A DNA stretch of 6,896 bases from Bacteroidota bacterium (GTDB taxonomy: Bacteria; Bacteroidota; Bacteroidia; Chitinophagales; Chitinophagaceae), in the NCBI GenBank assembly GCA_023391315.1, contig JAEWBD010000466.1, positions 1 to 6,896 on the forward strand, given 5' to 3'. Shown piece by piece: positions 1-5,614 of this stretch. The position numbers and the translations under genes were made by a program. The notes beneath the pieces are model-generated. The model saw only the letters and a list, made by a program, of their open reading frames with translations. It was not told where the DNA came from and did not search any database. Positions within the stretch are counted from its first letter, which is position 1. The number at the start of each line of letters is the position of its first letter.

Positions 1-378
1 ATCTCCATTGGCTAAGCCCTGGCCTAAAGGTCCGGTGGTGATTTCAATACCGGGTATTAAACCATTTTCAGGTTGGCGTGCCGTTTTACTGTGCAGTTGC
101 CTGAAGTTTTTTAAGTCATCCAGCGTAAGATCATAGCCGGTTAAGTATAGGTAAGCATATTGCAACATGCAGGCATGACCAGCCGACAAGATAAACCTGT
201 CGCGGTTAGCCCATTCAGGATTCTTGGCATTATAGTTCATAGCTTTTGTCCAAAGCACGTAGCCCATAGGTGCGGTGGCCATTGGTGTTCCCGGATGGCC
301 GGAATTTGCTTTTTGCACCGCATCTGCGGCAAGCAGCCGTACAGTGTCAATCGATAATTTGGTAAGATCAGCGTTCAT
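1..378 (-). CDS. tkt: Transketolase, N-terminal part (cut by the left window edge)
   Basis: Transketolase moves two-carbon ketol units between sugar phosphates in the non-oxidative pentose phosphate pathway, using thiamine diphosphate, in the cytoplasm. Only the first 126 residues are here; the family usually has about 650-700, so the rest lies left of the window. The thiamine-diphosphate (N-terminal) domain is clear: NSGHPG at 25-30 (His28, matching yeast His30), RDRFILSAGH at 59-68 (His68, matching yeast His69), LTGYDL at 79-84, and TTGPLGQG at 114-121, the family signature. The start is the ATG at 378-376, where homology begins, preceded by an A-rich stretch; an AGGAGG-like run lies further upstream but in the opposite orientation. 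One oddity is that the usual TPGHPE segment reads TARQPE (99-104), so the glycine and the substrate-binding histidine are Arg101 and Gln102. The residue after LANG is Asp126, where I would expect a hydrophobic residue. It is transcribed divergently from the VOC gene. Family assignment is near certain; full activity is not. Confidence 0.95.
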   Translation of the reverse strand, partial: MNADLTKLSIDTVRLLAADAVQKANSGHPGTPMATAPMGYVLWTKAMNYNAKNPEWANRDRFILSAGHACMLQYAYLYLTGYDLTLDDLKNFRQLHSKTARQPENGLIPGIEITTGPLGQGLANGD

Positions 379-420
379 TCTTTTATTTTTAGGAGGGGCA
401 AGATAAAAATTAATTAAAGA

Positions 421-451
421 AAAAATAATTGTTTAGGTGACAATTATTTTT
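421..451. promoter_or_regulatory. Perfect 11-bp inverted repeat, possible operator
   Basis: AAAAATAATTG at 421-431 is exactly the reverse complement of CAATTATTTTT at 441-451, with a 9-nt spacer (TTTAGGTGA). The arms hold only one G:C pair each. A weak hairpin of this kind, between two divergent genes, does not fit a terminator, since no transcript should end here. A binding site for a dimeric regulator controlling tkt, the VOC gene or both is a reasonable reading. AT-rich sequence can also form such repeats by chance. Confidence 0.35.
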
Positions 452-453
452 AG

Positions 454-467
454 AGAATACATATTCT
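454..467. promoter_or_regulatory. 14-bp palindrome AGAATA-CA-TATTCT
   Basis: Two perfect 6-bp arms are separated by 2 nt, and the site starts three bases after the larger inverted repeat ends. The size and symmetry resemble a binding site for a small helix-turn-helix dimer. It lies 36 nt upstream of the VOC start codon (503) and 76 nt from the tkt start codon. The function is inferred only from symmetry and location. Confidence 0.3.
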
Positions 468-502
468 GCTGATGTTTCACTAATTTTCGCTAAAATTTGG
501 TA

Positions 503-1000
503 ATGGACTACATTGTTCCTCCTCATACAAGGATTGGCCATGTACATTTAAAGGTGGCCGATTTAGACCGTGCATTATCTTTTTATAGAGATTTGCTGGG
601 TTTTGAAATCATGGACAGGTTTGGTACGCAGGCTGTATTTCTTTCCGCCGGCGGCTATCATCACCATATCGGATTGAATACATGGTACAGCAAAAATGCC
701 CAACCGGCGCCGGTACATTCAGCGGGGCTGTTTCACACAGCCATTTTATACCCAACAAGAAAAGACCTTGCCCTTATATTTAAACGGTTGCTGGATGCAA
801 AATATCCTTATACTGGCTTTGCCGATCATGGTGTTTCGGAAGCCTTATACCTGAACGACCCCGACGAAAACGGCGTTGAATTATATTGGGATAAGCCGCG
901 GGAATTGTGGCCTTTTGATGAAAAGGGGGAATTGCACATGTACACGAAAGAGCTTGACCTGGATTCTTTGCTGGGAGAATTGACTGACAATGCCCAATAA
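503..1000 (+). CDS. Single-domain VOC (glyoxalase/extradiol dioxygenase-fold) protein, CatE-like
   Basis: This is a 165-residue protein of the vicinal oxygen chelate superfamily, a fold that usually binds one divalent metal and acts on small organic substrates. Motifs along the chain are RIGHVHLKVADLDRALSFY (10-28), HHHIGLN (53-59), LFHTAILYP (77-85), and DHGVSEALYLNDPDENGVELYWDKP (108-132). Likely metal ligands are His13, His78 and Glu126. The run DHGVSEALYL..DP..NG.E.Y resembles the N-terminal part of Bacillus CatE (catechol 2,3-dioxygenase), but CatE has about 285 residues in two modules and this protein has only one. It may pair as a dimer, and the substrate cannot be told from sequence. 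The ATG at 503 is chosen over the in-frame TTG at 497, which adds only two residues. Its 3' end overlaps trmN6 by 11 nt, so the two are probably co-translated. Confidence 0.88.
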   Translation: MDYIVPPHTRIGHVHLKVADLDRALSFYRDLLGFEIMDRFGTQAVFLSAGGYHHHIGLNTWYSKNAQPAPVHSAGLFHTAILYPTRKDLALIFKRLLDAKYPYTGFADHGVSEALYLNDPDENGVELYWDKPRELWPFDEKGELHMYTKELDLDSLLGELTDNAQ

Positions 1001-1721
1001 TTATTTTAAGTTTAAGCAGTTTACCGTTTACCAGGATAAATGCGCCATGAAGGTTTGTACCGATGCCTGTTTATTTGGCGCTTGGGCTGCTGAAAGGATT
1101 CAAAATTCAAAAAATAAAATTCAAAAAGCGTTAGATATAGGCTGCGGAACAGGCTTATTATCATTGATGCTTGCTCAGCAATTACCGGATATTTTAATTG
1201 ATGCCGTTGAAATTGATGAAGACGCTTCGCAGCAGGCAAAAGAAAATGTTGAAGCTTCGCCATGGAGAAGAGAAATTGAGGTTTATAACGCTTCCATACA
1301 GCAATTTGCAACAGCCGCCAAACATCAATACGACATCATTATTTCCAACCCGCCTTTTTATGAGAATGACTTAAAGAGTGGTGATGCCAAAAGAAACCTG
1401 GCCTTGCACAGTGCAGAATTAAAGCTGGAGGAATTGATAAAAATTTCCGGCGATTTATTGAAAGCTGATGGAAAATTGTTTATCTTAATACCCTATAATC
1501 GTACCGAACAACTGAGCCAATTGATCCGTGACCGTTTTTCGATTAAAGAAATTGTTTTTGTAAAGCAAACTCCAAAACACCAGTTTTTCAGAAGTATGTT
1601 TTTGTTGGAGAAAGAAGAGAGTGCTACTATTACTTCAGATATGGTTGTAATGGATGGAGATGGGAGGTACGAGGACAAATTCATAGAATTACTTCAAGAT
1701 TATTATTTGTTTTTGCGATGA
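990..1721 (+). CDS. trmN6: tRNA1(Val) (adenine(37)-N6)-methyltransferase, TrmN6/YfiC family
   Basis: The family transfers a methyl group from S-adenosylmethionine to N6 of adenine 37, next to the anticodon, in tRNA(Val); that is the known role of Escherichia coli YfiC (TrmN6). The 243-residue length matches the family. The N-terminal segment FKFKQFTVYQD..AMKVCTDACLFGAW (6-32) carries the typical V.TD..L.GAW block. Motif I is ALDIGCGTG (47-55), the acidic SAM-ribose contact is Glu74 in AVEID, and motif IV is NPPFY (120-124), the catalytic N-P-P-F/Y of adenine-N6 methyltransferases. KQTPKHQFFRSM (192-203) is a C-terminal segment that contains the family's Arg-rich region. The start ATG at 990 lies inside the upstream VOC gene, in another frame, pointing to translational coupling. 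No terminator hairpin is evident after the stop. The exact tRNA target in this organism is inferred from the family. Confidence 0.93.
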   Translation: MPNNYFKFKQFTVYQDKCAMKVCTDACLFGAWAAERIQNSKNKIQKALDIGCGTGLLSLMLAQQLPDILIDAVEIDEDASQQAKENVEASPWRREIEVYNASIQQFATAAKHQYDIIISNPPFYENDLKSGDAKRNLALHSAELKLEELIKISGDLLKADGKLFILIPYNRTEQLSQLIRDRFSIKEIVFVKQTPKHQFFRSMFLLEKEESATITSDMVVMDGDGRYEDKFIELLQDYYLFLR

Positions 1722-1779
1722 TTAAGAATTGATTAAATACTTACAATTTCTTATCAAAATCTTTCTGCAATTAACCGGC

Positions 1780-1808
1780 GTTGGCAAATGAAAGTTAATA
1801 TAAGATTG
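1780..1808 (+). promoter_or_regulatory. Weak Bacteroidota-type promoter candidate for the 1911-3786 unit
   Basis: GTTG at 1780-1783 and TAAGATTG at 1801-1808 fit the -33 TTTG and -7 TAnnTTTG elements with one mismatch each and 17 nt between them. It would start transcription near 1815 and leave a leader of about 95 nt before the ATG at 1911. This is pattern matching in AT-rich DNA, so the call is tentative. Confidence 0.22.
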
Positions 1809-1910
1809 GGAAAAATCCCCTGCCTGCTAGTATAAAACACGGTTTAATAATAGTTGAAGAAAGCGAACTTTTATAAGCATGTTTTTTATTTAAAATCTAA
1901 AAATTCATTT

Positions 1911-2369
1911 ATGGCAAAATTTCAAAAATCGTCAAAAGATATTGGCGATTCATTCAAAAAATTTTTTGAATCAAATCAAAATTCTTTAAAGGATGAAAAT
2001 GGGCATGTGATCAAAGACAAAAATCTCCGTAAAGGGAAACTTGCTTTTAAAGACTTTTTAATTAAGTTAGGGATTGACACTCCTTTGAAAGGGCTTACGT
2101 TTAGTGTTTCATTCACTGATAATCTTTTAGGAATTTGGTTAGCCGACAAACCCTATAAAGTTTTTGATAATGCTGATGAGATAAAGGTAGTATTTGGAAG
2201 ATATACTGAAGACTTTACGGATGAAGAAGAAGGCGATTTTGATGAAGATAAAATTGGAAGATTAACTGTTTTCTTAGTTCCATTTAAAGGTGGTAAAAGA
2301 GCTCTATATACTAAAAATAAAACATCAGAAAAGATTCCTGCTTTTAATCTTGGTGGTCTCTACCCATAA
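1911..2369 (+). CDS. Hypothetical acidic cytoplasmic protein, 152 aa
   Basis: I do not recognise this family. The protein is 152 residues, with no signal peptide, membrane segment or cysteine. The first 50 residues are highly charged and lysine-rich (KSSKDIGDSFKKFFESN, then KDKNLRKGKLAFKDFLIKLG) and look helical. The middle alternates hydrophobic and polar residues (LKGLTFSVSFTDNLLGIWL), suggesting beta strands, and residues about 98-112 are a strongly acidic patch (EDFTDEEEGDFDEDK). The C-terminus ends NLGGLYP. The ATG at 1911 is preferred over an in-frame TTG at 1854: the 19 extra residues are translated AT-rich leader with no family-like features, and the sequence before 1911 is the usual A/T-rich start context. 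The stop lies 5 nt before the next gene, which suggests an operon with the membrane protein and kinase. A role as a ligand or soluble partner of that sensor would be a guess. Confidence 0.72.
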   Translation: MAKFQKSSKDIGDSFKKFFESNQNSLKDENGHVIKDKNLRKGKLAFKDFLIKLGIDTPLKGLTFSVSFTDNLLGIWLADKPYKVFDNADEIKVVFGRYTEDFTDEEEGDFDEDKIGRLTVFLVPFKGGKRALYTKNKTSEKIPAFNLGGLYP

Positions 2370-2374
2370 TCTTT

Positions 2375-3022
2375 ATGCATTTAGATTTTTACATTTATTT
2401 TCAAATATTAAGCCTTTTGATAGCAATTCTTTACTTCAAAAGGCTTAACGCTTATCATCTGGCTCCTTTCATTTTTCTTATTTACATTGCATGCATTATA
2501 GAAGTTTGCGGCTTTGCTTTTAAACAACTTCAACAGGTAAATTACCTGATCTTTAATTTATACCTTGTCTTTTCAACTCCATTACAATCACTATTGTTTT
2601 ATAATATGATTTTGCCTGCCGGCATACAGAAGAACATTTTTATTATTATTAGTAGCCTTTTGATGTTATTTATTCTGATAAATTTTTATTTCTTTCAAGG
2701 AATGAACCTATTTAACACTTATTCGCTGATACTGATTATGCTGATAAATATTGTATTCAGCGTTTTCGTTTTAATAAAACGTTTTTTAATAGATGAAAAG
2801 CCGGTTGATTTTTTAAAACATCCGTATTTATGGATAAATGCATCCATCCTGGTTTTTAGTCTCGGCACTTTGGTAATCCTGGGCTTGCAGCAATATATTG
2901 AAGCAAATAAAATTCAGATTGGCGATAAAAATGCTTACAGGCAAATAATGCCAATCTTAAATGTAATTTTATATTCAGGATATAGTTACGCATTCCTATT
3001 ATGCAAACAGGCGCCGTCTTAG
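2375..3022 (+). CDS. Seven-helix membrane protein paired with a histidine kinase
   Basis: This 215-residue protein is almost entirely hydrophobic. By eye there are seven membrane segments: about 4-20, 27-48, 56-79, 88-107, 113-133, 151-171 and 193-210. Short polar loops include KRFLIDEKPVDFLKHP (134-149) and a longer EANKIQIGDKNAYRQ (176-190). The C-terminal pattern (P.LWI..., later PILNVILYSGYSYAFLLCK) reminds me of a recurring Bacteroidota family of small membrane proteins encoded just before HisKA_3 kinases; I state this from memory and have not searched it. No catalytic motif is visible. The gene begins 5 nt after the upstream stop, and its last 22 nt overlap the kinase start in another frame, so the two products are very likely made together. 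The likely role is the membrane sensing half of a two-protein sensor (inference). Confidence 0.8.
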   Translation: MHLDFYIYFQILSLLIAILYFKRLNAYHLAPFIFLIYIACIIEVCGFAFKQLQQVNYLIFNLYLVFSTPLQSLLFYNMILPAGIQKNIFIIISSLLMLFILINFYFFQGMNLFNTYSLILIMLINIVFSVFVLIKRFLIDEKPVDFLKHPYLWINASILVFSLGTLVILGLQQYIEANKIQIGDKNAYRQIMPILNVILYSGYSYAFLLCKQAPS

Positions 3023-3786
3023 TAATTCTTGCAATAATAATCGTACTCATCTTTTTCGGAGTAGTGGTAATTCTTGTTCTTCTTTATTATTCTAATAAAA
3101 AGAAAAAAATAATAGAAGAAAAATTGTTGCTCGAAACCCAATTTAAACAACAACTCCTTCAATCCCAGCTCGAAACTCAGGAACATTCTTTTCATCAAAT
3201 AAGCCAGGAATTACACGATAACGTGGGGCAATTGCTCAGCAGTGCCAAATTATTATTAACGATTGGTTCAAAAGAGTTACCAACGGTTCCTGATGCTATA
3301 ACAACGGCAGAACAAACCATTGCCAAAGCCATACAGGATTTGCGTTCCTTATCCAAGTCTTTAAACAGCGAATGGCTGCACCAGTTTAATTTGATTGATA
3401 ACCTGCAGGCCGAAAAGCAACGCATTAATGCAGCACGTAACATACTGGTATCTTTTCATACCGAATATCAAAAACTGCCGTTGGAAGCGGAAGCACAGGT
3501 AATGCTTTTTCGTGTGGTGCAGGAAGCTTTGCAGAATAGTATAAGGCATGCATCGCCACAACACATCAACATAGAAATAAAAAATACAGACAACCGTTTT
3601 GAATTGACCATACAGGATGATGGCGCCGGCTTTGATGTGGAATCAGCCAGGAAGGAAAGCCTTGGCTTGCGTAACATGGAGCACCGGGTGCAATTGCTGG
3701 GTGGAAATATACAATGGCAATCTGTTCCCAATAAAGGAACGTCTATTTATATAAGCCTCCCTGTTGAATATAATCTTTCCAATTAA
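3001..3786 (+). CDS. Sensor histidine kinase, HisKA_3 (NarL/DesK-type), without an adjacent response regulator
   Basis: This 261-residue kinase autophosphorylates on histidine and should pass the phosphate to a response regulator, typically of the LuxR/NarL type. One membrane helix (about 5-30) is followed by a basic KKKK stop-transfer and a Glu/Gln-rich coiled coil (about 37-66). The HisKA_3 H-box is SQELHDNVGQLLSSAK (68-83) with phospho-acceptor His72. The HATPase_c domain has the N-box VVQEALQNSIRHA (172-184), the G1 box DDGAGF (206-211), GLRNMEHRV (222-230) and NKGTS (244-248). All catalytic boxes look intact. There is almost no extracytoplasmic part, so it probably cannot sense alone. 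Its start overlaps the membrane-protein gene by 22 nt. The next gene is on the opposite strand, so no regulator is encoded in this unit and its partner must lie elsewhere. Confidence 0.93.
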   Translation: MQTGAVLVILAIIIVLIFFGVVVILVLLYYSNKKKKIIEEKLLLETQFKQQLLQSQLETQEHSFHQISQELHDNVGQLLSSAKLLLTIGSKELPTVPDAITTAEQTIAKAIQDLRSLSKSLNSEWLHQFNLIDNLQAEKQRINAARNILVSFHTEYQKLPLEAEAQVMLFRVVQEALQNSIRHASPQHINIEIKNTDNRFELTIQDDGAGFDVESARKESLGLRNMEHRVQLLGGNIQWQSVPNKGTSIYISLPVEYNLSN

Positions 3787-3794
3787 ACAATTTA

Positions 3795-4463
3795 TCATAC
3801 TTCTGTCTTAATCGTTTTCACCATTTCAAGTGCTTCTTTTGCCAGTGCTTCAATCGTTGCATAATCTTTATTAGCAATTAATTCTTTACTGATGAGTTTG
3901 CTGCCCATGCCAACAGCCACTACTCCTGCTTTAAACCATTCTACCAGGTTATTTTTATCAAGCGATACGCCGCCGGTTGGCATAAATTTCATGGCAGGAA
4001 AAACTTCTTTAATGGCTGATATATAGGTTGGCCCAAGCACATTGCCCGGGAATATTTTTACCATAGTTATCCCTTTCAACTCAGCATAGGCAATTTCAGT
4101 TGGCGTCATGCAGCCGGGAATCCACAAGTAATTTTTTTCATTGCAAACAGCAAGTATTTCGTTGTTCCATGCCGGACTGATTAAAAAATCTGCACCTGCA
4201 TTTATAAAAGCATTGGCGGCATCAGCCGTTTTTATTGTGCCGATGCCCAGGTACATATCCTTATGATTAATGGCACATTCTTCTTTCAGTTGCTTAAAGT
4301 TCGCTAATGCCGTTTCACCGCGATTGGTATATTCTATAATGCGGATGCCTGCTGCATACAGCGCTTTTACAATGTCAATGCTTATAGTTGCATCTTCATT
4401 AAAAAATAAGGGCAATACGCCTTGTTGTTCTATAAGATCTTTTATTTCTGTATGACTAAGCAT
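3795..4463 (-). CDS. eda: 2-dehydro-3-deoxy-6-phosphogluconate / 4-hydroxy-2-oxoglutarate aldolase (KDPG aldolase)
   Basis: This class I aldolase splits KDPG into pyruvate and glyceraldehyde-3-phosphate, the last step of the Entner-Doudoroff and uronate pathways, in the cytoplasm. The 222 residues match the family. Key sites are visible: Glu44 in RIIEYTNRG (catalytic acid/base, Escherichia coli Glu45), GIGT (73-76), ISPAWN (95-100), PGCMTPTE (116-123), the Schiff-base lysine Lys136 in VKIFPG (135-140), and PTGGV (162-166) for phosphate binding. A final GMGSKLI is also typical. The start ATG at 4463-4461 overlaps the end of kdgK by 8 nt, so it is probably translated right after kdgK and depends on the kdgK promoter. 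Its stop lies only 8 nt from the stop of the convergent histidine kinase. Some relatives also split 4-hydroxy-2-oxoglutarate; sequence alone does not settle how much. Confidence 0.96.
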   Translation of the reverse strand: MLSHTEIKDLIEQQGVLPLFFNEDATISIDIVKALYAAGIRIIEYTNRGETALANFKQLKEECAINHKDMYLGIGTIKTADAANAFINAGADFLISPAWNNEILAVCNEKNYLWIPGCMTPTEIAYAELKGITMVKIFPGNVLGPTYISAIKEVFPAMKFMPTGGVSLDKNNLVEWFKAGVVAVGMGSKLISKELIANKDYATIEALAKEALEMVKTIKTEV

Positions 4464-5475
4464 ATTTGTTTTTTAATAATGATTCAATTTGTTGAACAGT
4501 TTGCGAAGTTGTATCGCCTGCTTCATGCAATTTTCCGTATGCAGCCGCTGCTGCAAAATTGATGATGTTTTGTTGTGTATAATGTTGTGTGGTTGCATAA
4601 ATTAATCCTGCCATAAAACAATCGCCGCTGCCGGCTTTATCCATTACTTTTTCGCTGGTGAATTCAGGAGAAATATATTGATGATTATTTGTGTCAAGTA
4701 CAGCATAATATTTTATGCCATCATGATGATCAAACCTGAATGTATTAGCCACCGTTTTACACGCAGGATAATCATGCATGATTGCTTTTGCTGTTATACC
4801 GGCATGATCAATATATGCCTGCCTGCTTTTTTTATTGTGAATCAGCTCATCTATATCTATGCCAAGCAATGTATTGGCACTCCAGATATTGCCCATTACA
4901 ACATTGCAATAAGGTAACAGTTGCTGCATGATCTCCGGCGGTTTTACACCGTATTGCCAAAGTTTTGCACGATAATTTAAATCAACTGATACAGTAATAT
5001 TTTTTGCTGATGCTGCCTTTACCGCTTCAAGGCAAACCATCGCAGCGCTTTCACTTACTGCAGGCGAAATGGCGCTGAAATGAAACCAGGCATAGCCCTC
5101 CAGTAATTCATCCCAGTTTATTGCACCTGGTTGTAATGATGCAAACGAAGATTGTGAGCGGTCATAAATAACACCTGTGCTTTTTAAATCAGCGCCGTCA
5201 GGTAAAAAATAAATGCCGATGCGGTTGCCACTTAATTGTACGGGCTTTGTATCAATATTTTTATTGCTTAAATATTGTAATATTTCTTTTGAAAGATAGT
5301 GTTCCGGCATGGCGGTGCAATAGCTTACAGGTATATTCCATTTTGCCAAAGCCGTTGATACGTTAAGTTCAGCGCCGCCAATATAAACCGGCATATTATT
5401 TTGTTGCAACCATTTACCATTTAATACAGGAGACATGCGCAATAATATCTCCCCGAAACAAAAAATCTTTTGCAT
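4456..5475 (-). CDS. kdgK: 2-keto-3-deoxygluconate kinase (PfkB/ribokinase family)
   Basis: It phosphorylates 2-keto-3-deoxygluconate (KDG) with ATP to KDPG, the substrate of the aldolase encoded next. The 339-residue PfkB-family protein starts KIFCFGEILLRMSP (3-16), has the N-terminal sugar-binding motif GGAELNVSTALA (33-44), FSAISP (133-138), VDLNYRAKLW (164-173; the N.R..LW pattern is characteristic of KDG kinases) and the C-terminal ATP/catalytic motif DKAGSGDCFMAG (279-290) with Asp285 as likely base. The usual G-A-G-D is G-S-G-D here, a tolerated change. The ATG at 5475-5473 is chosen because homology begins there; an in-frame upstream ATG at 5514 would add 13 unlikely residues. The stop overlaps the eda start by 8 nt. 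The kinase-aldolase pairing strongly supports the KDG assignment over other PfkB sugar kinases. Confidence 0.93.
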   Translation of the reverse strand: MQKIFCFGEILLRMSPVLNGKWLQQNNMPVYIGGAELNVSTALAKWNIPVSYCTAMPEHYLSKEILQYLSNKNIDTKPVQLSGNRIGIYFLPDGADLKSTGVIYDRSQSSFASLQPGAINWDELLEGYAWFHFSAISPAVSESAAMVCLEAVKAASAKNITVSVDLNYRAKLWQYGVKPPEIMQQLLPYCNVVMGNIWSANTLLGIDIDELIHNKKSRQAYIDHAGITAKAIMHDYPACKTVANTFRFDHHDGIKYYAVLDTNNHQYISPEFTSEKVMDKAGSGDCFMAGLIYATTQHYTQQNIINFAAAAAYGKLHEAGDTTSQTVQQIESLLKNKYA

Positions 5476-5550
5476 TGAATTACGATATTGCCAAATGTAT
5501 GCTGCTACCGGCAAATGTGGTGCGATATTATAGAATGATGTACAAGGAAA

Positions 5551-5580
5551 CAGAAATATTTACGAAAACGCTATCGCAAA
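5551..5580 (-). promoter_or_regulatory. Bacteroidota-type promoter candidate for kdgK-eda
   Basis: Read on the minus strand, TTTG (5580-5577) is followed after 18 nt by TATTTCTG (5558-5551), matching the -33 TTTG and -7 TAnnTTTG consensus with one mismatch. Transcription would start near 5544, giving a leader of about 70 nt before the kdgK ATG. It sits in the 139-nt gap after the FG-GAP gene, which is long enough to allow separate transcription of kdgK-eda. No terminator hairpin is evident in the gap, so read-through is also possible. Confidence 0.35.
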
Positions 5581-5614
5581 TGCAAGACATAATAAAGGTG
5601 CAGTGTGTAAATTA

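Larger units (their letters stand above)
379..502. other. Divergent intergenic region between tkt and the VOC gene
   Basis: This 124-nt AT-rich spacer must carry the start signals for two genes reading outward, tkt to the left and the VOC/trmN6 pair to the right. It holds two inverted repeats, listed separately. I found no full TTTG / TAnnTTTG Bacteroidota promoter on either strand. The closest plus-strand match, AAAATTTG at 492-499, lies almost on the VOC start codon and would leave essentially no leader. Start signals here are therefore unassigned. Confidence 0.6.

Noticed and set aside
160..357. Plus-strand open frame opposite tkt
   Set aside because: It is antisense to a clear transketolase and its translation resembles no protein family.
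1719..1736. TGATTAA direct repeat at the trmN6 stop
   Set aside because: Two 7-nt A/T-rich copies, one overlapping the stop codon; likely chance.
1723..1753. Imperfect inverted repeat just after trmN6 (TTAAGAATTG with CAATTTCTTA), as a terminator
   Set aside because: The arms pair only with a bulge, hold one G:C and one further possible pair, and no T-run follows. Stability would be very low.
1808..1819. Small GGGA-AAAA-TCCC hairpin before the 152-aa gene
   Set aside because: Only four base pairs; such sites are common by chance and it has no other supporting feature.
1854..1910. TTG-initiated 19-residue N-terminal extension of the 152-aa protein
   Set aside because: A normal ATG in good A/T-rich context follows at 1911, and the extension looks like translated leader.
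5492..5499. Exact TACATTTG (-7 type element) on the minus strand close to the kdgK start
   Set aside because: No TTG or TTTG lies 17-23 nt upstream of it; the nearest TTTG is only 12 nt away. The pair at 5551-5580 fits better.
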